A stretch of DNA of 27,935 bases, from contig DCEG01000099.1 of NCBI GenBank assembly GCA_002316835.1, positions 1 through 27,935 on the forward strand, written 5' to 3'. Position numbers and translations under genes: made by a program. Positions 21,941 through 27,935 of this stretch are shown here, piece by piece. Under the pieces are notes generated by a model. That model ran no database searches. It was given only the letters and a program-made list of their open reading frames with translations, and had not been told where the DNA came from. Positions within the stretch are counted from its first letter, which is position 1, and the number at the start of each line of letters is the position of its first letter. The DNA comes from Bacteroidales bacterium UBA1035. Lineage in GTDB: Bacteria; Bacteroidota; Bacteroidia; Bacteroidales; Dysgonomonadaceae.

Positions 21941-24436
21941 ATGAGAAACATCAGCAAAATGACCACACTGGAAAACAAGTTTCCGTTGCTGGCTATTGAA
22001 GGAGACTGTATCGTTTCGAAAGATGCCGATATCACGATGGCTTTTCGGGTGGAGTTGCCGGAACTGTTTACCGTAACCTCCGGCGAGTATGAAGCTATTC
22101 ACTCTACTTGGAATAAAGCCATCCGCGTGCTGCCCAATTTTACGGTGGCACACAAACAGGATTGGTTTTTGAAAGAAAAATATAGCCCCAATATCGAACA
22201 GGATGAGTTGAGTTTTCTATCCCGAAGTTTTGAACGGCATTTTAACGAACGACCCTATCTCAACCACGAGTGTTATCTCTACCTGACGAAAACGACCAAA
22301 CAACGGATTGCCCTGCAAAGCAACTTTTCCACGCTTTGCCGTGGGACCATTCTGCCCAAAGAGATTAAAGACAAGGAAACCGTGATACGGTTTTTGGAAA
22401 GTGTAGACCAGTTTGAGCGTATTATCAACGATTCCGGATTTATAACGATGAAACGGCTGACTGCCGATGAAATCTGCGGTAAAGGTGGACTGCTGGAACG
22501 CTATTTCTCGTTGCAGGGTAAAAACCACGCGTCGCTCGAAGATATTTCTTTCGGTGCGGACGAAGTAAAAGTGGGCGATAATATCTTGTGTTTGCACACG
22601 CTTTCCGACAGTGACGATTTGCCCGCCGCCGTCAGTCCCGACAGCCGATATGAAAAGTTATCCACCGACCGTTCGGACTGCCGTTTATCGTTCGCCGCAC
22701 CCGTGGGATTGTTGCTTACCTGCAACCACATCTACAATCAGTTGCTTTTTATCGAAGACAGCGACGAGAACCTGCGGAGGTTCGAAAAAAGCGCCCGAAA
22801 TATGCATTCGCTGGGACGGTACAGCCGGAGCAATCAAATCAACGAACAGTGGATTCAGGAATACTTGAATGCGGCGCACTCACGGGGTTTGACTTCTATC
22901 CGTGCACACTTTAACGTGATGGCCTGGAGCGACAACCGCGATGAGCTCAAACTCATCAAAAACGATGTGGGTTCGCAACTTGCCTTAATGGAATGCACGC
23001 CAAGGCACAACACCATCGACACGGCAACGCTCTACTGGGCGTGTATGCCGGGCAACGCCGCCGACTTCCCTTCGGAAGAAAGTTTTTATACTTTTATCGA
23101 GCCGGCGTTGTGTTTCTTCAATCAGGAAACCAACTACAAGAGTTCTCCCAGTCCGTTCGGCATCAAAATGGTGGACAGGCTTACGGGAAAACCCCTGCAT
23201 TTGGATATCTCCGATTTACCAATGAAAAAGGGAATCATCACCAACCGGAACAAATTCGTGTTGGGACCCAGTGGAAGCGGTAAGTCCTTCTTTATGAACC
23301 ACCTTGTCCGACAATATTACGAGCAGGGAACACACGTGCTGCTGGTAGATACGGGAAACAGCTATCAAGGTCTTTGTAATCTCATTCACCAGAAAACAAA
23401 AGGGGAAGACGGCATTTATTTCACGTACACCGAAGAAAACCCTATTTCGTTCAATCCGTTTTTCACGGATGATTACGTGTTCGACGTGGAAAAAAAAGAC
23501 AGCATCAAAACCCTGTTGCTCACGCTGTGGAAAAGCGAGGAAGAAAAAATTTCGAAAACCGAATCGGGAGAACTGGGAAGCGCCGTAACGGCTTATGTCA
23601 GGCTGATACAATCGGACAGGAGCATCACGCCCAACTTCAACACGTTTTACGAGTTCATGCGGGATGAATATCGTCGAGAATTGGAAAAGCGCGACATCAA
23701 AGTGGAAAAGGAGGATTTCAACATCGATAATTTTCTGACGACACTAAGGCAATATTACAAAGGCGGACGTTTTGATTTTCTGCTCAATTCCGATAAAAAC
23801 ATCGACTTGCTCTCCAAACGCTTTATCGTTTTCGAGATAGATGCCATCAAGGAAAATCGCGAACTTTTTCCCATCGTAACCATCATCATCATGGAGGCGT
23901 TCATCAACAAGATGAGAAGGTTAAAAGGGGTTCGCAAACAATTGATCGTGGAAGAAGCCTGGAAAGCCATTGCCTCGGCAAATATGGCAGATTACTTGCG
24001 CTACATGTACAAGACGGTGCGCAAATACTTCGGCGAAGCCATCGTGGTCACGCAGGAAGTGGACGACATCATTTCCAGTCCGGTGGTTAAAGAGAGCATA
24101 ATCAACAACTCGGATTGTAAAATCCTGCTCGACCAGCGCAAGTACATGAACAAATTCGACCAGATACAGGCTTTGCTCGGATTGACCGAAAAGGAAAAAT
24201 CGCAAATTCTATCCATCAACATGAACAACGCACCCGGCAGACTCTATAAAGAAGTATGGATAGGGCTCGGCGGAACGCAGTCGGCCGTGTATGCCACCGA
24301 AGTTTCCCGAGAGGAATATTTGTGTTACACCACGGAAGAAACCGAAAAAATGGAAGTAATGAACCGGTCGGACAAGCTGGGAGGAGATATCAAACTGGCC
24401 ATCAAGCAACTGTCCGAGTATAAAAGGGAAAACTAA
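21941..24436 (+). CDS. traG: TraG, VirB4-type conjugation ATPase
   Basis: An 831-residue ATPase that powers assembly of the type IV secretion channel. The N-terminal half (about 1-430) is the TraG-N/CagE-like domain. Walker A GPSGSGKS is at 442-449, followed by a VLLVDTGNSY strand. Walker B is at about 668-674 (LIVEEAW), and VVTQEVDDI and SDCKILLDQRKY are the later conserved motifs of VirB4 proteins in Bacteroidota elements. No membrane anchor is evident; it is probably held at the inner membrane by TraF. The length matches the usual 820-840 residues. GC-rich codon use is typical of the tra block and unlike the inserted helicase. Confidence 0.93.
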   Translation: MRNISKMTTLENKFPLLAIEGDCIVSKDADITMAFRVELPELFTVTSGEYEAIHSTWNKAIRVLPNFTVAHKQDWFLKEKYSPNIEQDELSFLSRSFERHFNERPYLNHECYLYLTKTTKQRIALQSNFSTLCRGTILPKEIKDKETVIRFLESVDQFERIINDSGFITMKRLTADEICGKGGLLERYFSLQGKNHASLEDISFGADEVKVGDNILCLHTLSDSDDLPAAVSPDSRYEKLSTDRSDCRLSFAAPVGLLLTCNHIYNQLLFIEDSDENLRRFEKSARNMHSLGRYSRSNQINEQWIQEYLNAAHSRGLTSIRAHFNVMAWSDNRDELKLIKNDVGSQLALMECTPRHNTIDTATLYWACMPGNAADFPSEESFYTFIEPALCFFNQETNYKSSPSPFGIKMVDRLTGKPLHLDISDLPMKKGIITNRNKFVLGPSGSGKSFFMNHLVRQYYEQGTHVLLVDTGNSYQGLCNLIHQKTKGEDGIYFTYTEENPISFNPFFTDDYVFDVEKKDSIKTLLLTLWKSEEEKISKTESGELGSAVTAYVRLIQSDRSITPNFNTFYEFMRDEYRRELEKRDIKVEKEDFNIDNFLTTLRQYYKGGRFDFLLNSDKNIDLLSKRFIVFEIDAIKENRELFPIVTIIIMEAFINKMRRLKGVRKQLIVEEAWKAIASANMADYLRYMYKTVRKYFGEAIVVTQEVDDIISSPVVKESIINNSDCKILLDQRKYMNKFDQIQALLGLTEKEKSQILSINMNNAPGRLYKEVWIGLGGTQSAVYATEVSREEYLCYTTEETEKMEVMNRSDKLGGDIKLAIKQLSEYKREN

Positions 24437-24444
24437 GAATTGAC

Positions 24445-24461
24445 CAACCACTAAAATCCAA
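24445..24461 (+). promoter_or_regulatory. shared leader motif upstream of traI
   Basis: CAACCACTAAAATCCAA, the same motif as 21231-21246 with one inserted A. It ends 5 bp before the traI ATG. Confidence 0.3.
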
Positions 24462-24466
24462 CAACA

Positions 24467-25093
24467 ATGAAACAGAAAATTTTAATTCTAATCGTGGCGT
24501 TAACGGCAATCGGATTGCCGGCAAACGCCCAATTTATCGTAAACGATCCGTTAAATGTTGCCACAAGCATTGCCAACACGGCCAAGGAAATTATCCAGAC
24601 ATCGAAAACGGTAAAAAACACTCTGGATAATTTTCGTGAAGTGGAAAAACTTTACGATCAAGGAAAAGAGTATTATGACGGACTTCGCAAGGTGAATAAT
24701 CTGGTACGTGACGCCCGTAAGGTACAACAAACCATACTGATGATAGGTGACATCTCTGAAATCTACGTAACCAGTTACAAACGGATGCTGCAGGACAAGA
24801 ACTTTTCGTTTGAGGAACTTACCGCCATCGCTTTCGGCTACACCCAATTGTTGGAGAAAAGCGCATCCTTGCTCAAAGAGTTGAAACAAGTGGTCAATCC
24901 GTCCAGCCTGTCGCTCAACGACAAGGAACGGATGGACCTAATCGATCAAATTTACAAGGAAGTGAGCGAGTACCGTTCGCTGGTCAACTATTATACCAAC
25001 AAAAATATTTCCGTATCCTACCTGCGTGCCAAAAAGGAGAACGACACCCAACGCGTGCTGGATTTGTACGGAACAAGTGAAAGATATTGGTAG
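24467..25093 (+). CDS. traI: TraI, DUF4141 (VirB5-like) periplasmic protein
   Basis: A 208-residue exported protein. The signal peptide (MKQKILILIVALTAIGLPAN, then AQ) is cleaved near residue 21. The mature part is almost entirely helical, with long heptad-rich stretches (about 30-110, and 115-180 including SLSLNDKERMDLIDQIYKEV). This is the DUF4141 pattern, comparable in size and topology to VirB5 minor pilus proteins that sit at the pilus tip. It follows traG by 30 bp. The CTnDOT order has a small traH between traG and traI; no room for it exists here. Confidence 0.82.
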   Translation: MKQKILILIVALTAIGLPANAQFIVNDPLNVATSIANTAKEIIQTSKTVKNTLDNFREVEKLYDQGKEYYDGLRKVNNLVRDARKVQQTILMIGDISEIYVTSYKRMLQDKNFSFEELTAIAFGYTQLLEKSASLLKELKQVVNPSSLSLNDKERMDLIDQIYKEVSEYRSLVNYYTNKNISVSYLRAKKENDTQRVLDLYGTSERYW

Positions 25094-25095
25094 TT

Positions 25096-26106
25096 ATGGA
25101 TTTTGAAAATTTACACCAGGTACTCCGTACCCTGTACGATGAGATGATTCCCTTGTGCGGCGACATGATTGGCGTAGCAAGAGGCATAGCGGGATTAGGG
25201 GCACTGTTTTATGTGGCAAGCCGGGTGTGGCAATCGCTTTCACGTGCCGAAGAGATTGACGTTTACCCATTGTTACGCCCGTTCGCCATCGGGTTCTGTA
25301 TCCTGTTTTTCTCCACCGCCGTGTTGGGAACGCTCAACGGCGTGCTCTCACCCGTAGTCAAAGGAACAAACCAGATGATGGTTTCACAGACACTGGATAT
25401 GAAACAACTGCGCGAACAGAGGGACAAACTGGAACGCGAAGCGATGCTGCGCAACCCCGAAACCGCTTTCTTGGTAAGCAACGAGGAGTTCGACAAAAGA
25501 CTGGACGAGCTTTCGGGATTGAACCTGAAACACATGATGACGATGTCGTCCATGTATATCGAACGGAGTATGTACAACCTGAAAAAATCGATTCAGGACG
25601 CATTTAAATCCTTGTTGGAGATTCTGTTTCAGGCGGCGGCACTGATTATCGACACCATCCGCACGTTTTACCTGATTGTCCTGTCCATTCTGGGTCCGAT
25701 AGCCTTTGCCATCGGCATATACGACGGCTTCCAGTCCACCATCACCGGGTGGCTCAGCCGCTACATCTCGGTTTACCTCTGGCTGCCCGTATCGGATTTG
25801 TTCAGCGCCATGTTGGCCAAAATCCAAACGCTGATGATAGGAAAAGAGATTGCCGCACTCGAAAACCCGGCATATGTCCCAGATGGTTCAAGCGTGGTAT
25901 ATATCGTGTTCATGCTCATCGGCATCGTGGGCTATTTCGTGATACCTACCGTTGCCGGATGGATCATTCAGGCGGGCGGAATGGGCAATTACGGGCGAAA
26001 CCTGAACCGGAGCGCACAAAAAGCAGGGGCATTGACAGGTGCCGGAGCAGGCGCGGCCGCCGGAAACGTGGGTGGGCGCATCAAGGGGTTATTGACAAAA
26101 AAGTAA
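25096..26106 (+). CDS. traJ: TraJ, VirB6-like polytopic membrane protein
   Basis: A 336-residue inner-membrane channel component. ATG 25096, two bases after the traI stop, is preferred; an upstream TTG at 25087 would overlap traI. Hydrophobic segments lie at about 18-37, 55-80 (FAIGFCILFFSTAVLGTLNG), 165-212 (ILFQAAALIIDTIRTFYLIV and following), 220-240 and 272-297 (VVYIVFMLIGIVGYFVIPTV). A charged coiled stretch of about 100-130 (MKQLREQRDKLEREAMLRNP) separates the first two. The C-terminal tail is Gly/Ala-rich (GALTGAGAGAAAGNVGG). Topology and position match TraJ of Bacteroidota conjugative transposons. Confidence 0.87.
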   Translation: MDFENLHQVLRTLYDEMIPLCGDMIGVARGIAGLGALFYVASRVWQSLSRAEEIDVYPLLRPFAIGFCILFFSTAVLGTLNGVLSPVVKGTNQMMVSQTLDMKQLREQRDKLEREAMLRNPETAFLVSNEEFDKRLDELSGLNLKHMMTMSSMYIERSMYNLKKSIQDAFKSLLEILFQAAALIIDTIRTFYLIVLSILGPIAFAIGIYDGFQSTITGWLSRYISVYLWLPVSDLFSAMLAKIQTLMIGKEIAALENPAYVPDGSSVVYIVFMLIGIVGYFVIPTVAGWIIQAGGMGNYGRNLNRSAQKAGALTGAGAGAAAGNVGGRIKGLLTKK

Positions 26107-26118
26107 ACAAGTGGACGG

Positions 26119-26132
26119 GTAAAAGCTTTTAC
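26119..26132. repeat. 14-bp perfect palindrome between traJ and traK
   Basis: GTAAAAGCTTTTAC is fully symmetric and lies inside a larger imperfect inverted repeat (CGGGTAAA with TTTACCTGCCCG), in the 61-bp traJ-traK gap. It may be a processing or attenuation stem within the operon. Confidence 0.4.
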
Positions 26133-26167
26133 GGAGCGTTTACCTGCCCGCTATAAACGAATTAAAA

Positions 26168-26791
26168 ATGGAATTCAAATCATTAAAAAATATCGAAACA
26201 TCTTTCAAGCAGATACGGTTATATGCCGTCGTTTTTGGTGTTGTGTGCGTATCAGTCGTCGGTTTCGCCCTCTGGAAGTCCTACAGTTTTGCCGAAGCGC
26301 AACGAGAAAAAGTATATGTATTGGACAACGGAAAGTCGTTAATCGTAGCATTATCGCAGGATGCGGCGTTGAACCGTCCGGTGGAAGCCCGCGAACACGT
26401 GCGTCGTTTCCATGAACTCTTTTTCACGCTTTCTCCCGACAAATCGGCCATTGAAAGCAACATGAAACGCGCCTTTTTCCTAGCGGATCAATCGGCATTC
26501 AACTACTACAGGGATCTGGCGGAAAAAGGGTATTACAACCGCATCATCTCGGGCAATATCCAACAGCGCATCGAGATTGACAGCATGGTGTGCGATTTTG
26601 ACGTGTATCCCTATGCGGTACAGACCTACGGAAAACAGTTTATCATCCGGGCGAGCAACATCACCGAACGCAGTCTGGTAACCGCCTGCCGCTTGGTCAA
26701 TTCCACCCGTTCGGACAATAACCCGCAGGGATTTATCGTCGAAGATTTTCTGGTTAGGGAAAATAGGGATTTACGCATCCAAAAACGGTAA
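26168..26791 (+). CDS. traK: TraK, VirB8-like protein
   Basis: A 207-residue bitopic protein. A short cytoplasmic N-terminus is followed by a membrane helix at about 19-37 (LYAVVFGVVCVSVVGFALW) and a periplasmic mixed alpha/beta domain with an NTF2-like pattern. The domain includes REHVRRFHELFFTLSP (about 79-94) and later strands such as GFIVEDFLV (about 192-200). This is the TraK family of Bacteroidota conjugative transposons, the VirB8-type scaffold of the channel. The length is standard. It is followed 4 bp later by traL. Confidence 0.88.
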   Translation: MEFKSLKNIETSFKQIRLYAVVFGVVCVSVVGFALWKSYSFAEAQREKVYVLDNGKSLIVALSQDAALNRPVEAREHVRRFHELFFTLSPDKSAIESNMKRAFFLADQSAFNYYRDLAEKGYYNRIISGNIQQRIEIDSMVCDFDVYPYAVQTYGKQFIIRASNITERSLVTACRLVNSTRSDNNPQGFIVEDFLVRENRDLRIQKR

Positions 26792-26795
26792 GATT

Positions 26796-27101
26796 ATGAA
26801 AAAACTGATTCGACGTTTGAGTGAAAGACGGGACTATTTCAACCGGAAACTGAAGTTGAAACTAGAGTCGCTTCCTTCCGAAGCCAAGGTGAACATCGTC
26901 TTAATGATGATGGCGGTTTACCTGATTGTCACGTTCATTGTGTTCATCGGGATAATCCGGGGAAGAAGCAGCAACGCACTGGACATTCACCACATTGAGT
27001 CTGCACCCCTCATTGATGCCCCCGTAAAAATCCCGCAACCCGGCGGAGACGAAACGGCATTTTGTTATCCGCAAAAAATTAACCATTTAGTAAACAGATA
27101 A
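26796..27101 (+). CDS. traL: TraL-like small membrane protein (DUF3989 type)
   Basis: A 101-residue protein with a very basic cytoplasmic start (KKLIRRLSERRDYFNRKLKL), one membrane helix at about 33-54 (VNIVLMMMAVYLIVTFIVF), and a short periplasmic tail. It occupies the traL slot between traK and traM, and its size and topology fit the DUF3989 group. No catalytic motif. It probably stabilises the channel core. Confidence 0.78.
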   Translation: MKKLIRRLSERRDYFNRKLKLKLESLPSEAKVNIVLMMMAVYLIVTFIVFIGIIRGRSSNALDIHHIESAPLIDAPVKIPQPGGDETAFCYPQKINHLVNR

Positions 27102-27105
27102 ATTT

Positions 27106-27935
27106 ATGGAAACGGAAGATAAAAAAAACAACTATACCGGTAACCAGCCGGAAACACCGGTTATCGAAGAGAGCAAACCGACAAAAAACAAACGTAGACT
27201 GCTTTCACCCGAAGAGATTCAAAAACGGAAGAAGTTGCTTGTCTACCCGATGATGGGTTTGGCATTCGTGATTGTGATGTATATCATCCTTGCCCCGCCA
27301 AAGGAGGACAAGGAGAGAAAACAGGCTGGACAGGGATTGAACCTGACTATTCCCGAAGTGAGCGGCGGGGAATTGGTTGAAGACAAAGTGGCCGCTTACC
27401 AACAGGCAAACAGCGAACAGAACGAGCAGGAACGTCAGTCGGCTATGAGCACTTTATCGGAGTTCTTTCCCGATACGCGGCAACCCGAAAACCGGGACGA
27501 TTTAATTTCGGAACCGGAGCCGCCCGAAACCGTCGATCAATCAACCCTGGCATACAGGGATATCCGGAACACGCTCGGCAACTTCTACGAAGACCGTTCG
27601 GAATACGACGCCCTGCAACAGCAGATAGACGATTTACAGGCGCAATTGGACGAACGCTATTCGGAAAGAGAACAACTCGATGATGTGCAGCAACAATTGG
27701 AGTTGATGGAGAAATCTTACGAGATGGCAGCGCGTTATATGCCGCAAACAACCGGAACGAAAGTGAATCCGTTTGAAACCGCCGCTGAACGGGAAATGGA
27801 CGAACCGGTAAACGCTCACGCCAAAGCGGAAACCAGAGAAGCTGCGTTTACGGTTTATTCCGATGCAGGAACAGTAGTTTCCTCACTCCATCAGGAGGTT
27901 TCCGATTCGGTATTTATGGCCGAACAGATGCAGGA
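27106..27935 (+). CDS. traM: TraM, conjugative transposon protein (5' part; runs off the window)
   Basis: The frame is open from ATG 27106 to the window end, giving 276 codons. A polar, Lys-rich N-terminus (about 1-44) leads to a single membrane helix at about 45-64 (LLVYPMMGLAFVIVMYIILA). A long periplasmic region follows, with an acidic/Gln-rich part (about 100-145) and a coiled coil (about 155-205, for example ALQQQIDDLQAQLDERYSER). This is the architecture of TraM in Bacteroidota conjugative elements, which resembles VirB10-type proteins that span the periplasm. It starts 4 bp after traL. The conserved C-terminal domain lies outside the window. Confidence 0.82.
   Translation, partial: METEDKKNNYTGNQPETPVIEESKPTKNKRRLLSPEEIQKRKKLLVYPMMGLAFVIVMYIILAPPKEDKERKQAGQGLNLTIPEVSGGELVEDKVAAYQQANSEQNEQERQSAMSTLSEFFPDTRQPENRDDLISEPEPPETVDQSTLAYRDIRNTLGNFYEDRSEYDALQQQIDDLQAQLDERYSEREQLDDVQQQLELMEKSYEMAARYMPQTTGTKVNPFETAAEREMDEPVNAHAKAETREAAFTVYSDAGTVVSSLHQEVSDSVFMAEQMQ

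Noticed and set aside
25384..25827. 147-residue minus-strand frame opposite traJ
   Set aside because: It is a shadow of a well-supported polytopic membrane protein, with no independent start context or motif.
1..27935. tRNA, rRNA or CRISPR arrays
   Set aside because: No cloverleaf, rRNA core sequence or regularly spaced long repeats were recognised on either strand by eye; a covariance-model scan was not possible.

Overview
The window looks like Bacteroidota, most likely a Bacteroidales gut- or anaerobe-type genome. The reasons are the CTnDOT-style conjugation gene set (DUF3408, DUF4134, DUF4133 and DUF4141 proteins in canonical order), a GG-leader natural-product precursor of the Bacteroidales type, a 6-bladed beta-propeller lipoprotein, genes without clear Shine-Dalgarno sites, and a few TAnnTTTG-type -7 promoter matches. 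The genus cannot be read from the sequence.

Layout. (1) 2-133: the C-terminal end of an RND-type efflux pump. (2) 243-3402: an AT-rich run of four glycosyltransferases (GT71-like, two GT32/capsule-synthesis-like, one GT2). The GT2 gene is dead: it has an in-frame TAA and is cut by an IS982-like element (about 3363-4430) that carries an intact transposase. (3) 4431-5009: a gene-free leader. (4) 5010-10093: a compact AT-rich peptide natural-product locus. It holds a 66-residue GG-leader precursor with a six-cysteine core, a strong hairpin, a propeller lipoprotein, a C39-like/VKOR/thioredoxin fusion, a small LanC-like protein and a GT4 glycosyltransferase. The last four genes are tightly packed. 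(5) 10391-14136, minus strand: the mobilisation operon of a conjugative transposon (MobA, relaxase MobB, coupling protein MobC). (6) 14137-14915: a divergent regulatory region with 10-bp-phased GCCA repeats and several palindromes, the best oriT/operator candidate. (7) 14916-27935, plus strand: the transfer operon traA, traB, a decayed traC, traD, then traE, F, G, I, J, K, L and the start of traM. (8) 17259-20360, minus strand: an AT-rich 1033-residue SF1 helicase lodged inside the transfer operon. It is followed by a frameshifted second copy of the traD 3' half.

How the parts work together. The mob genes nick and deliver DNA to the TraG/TraE-M type IV secretion channel. The peptide locus looks like a self-contained modification cassette: leader-guided precursor, disulfide chemistry from the VKOR-Trx protein, a LanC-like scaffold or enzyme, and a glycosyltransferase. 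No exporting C39 ABC transporter, radical SAM enzyme or lanthionine dehydratase is visible in the window. It could be cargo of the conjugative element or chromosomal DNA beside it; no integrase or element end is visible to decide. The helicase is probably accessory cargo, possibly anti-phage. Its insertion splits the tra operon and may have made transfer dependent on a secondary promoter.
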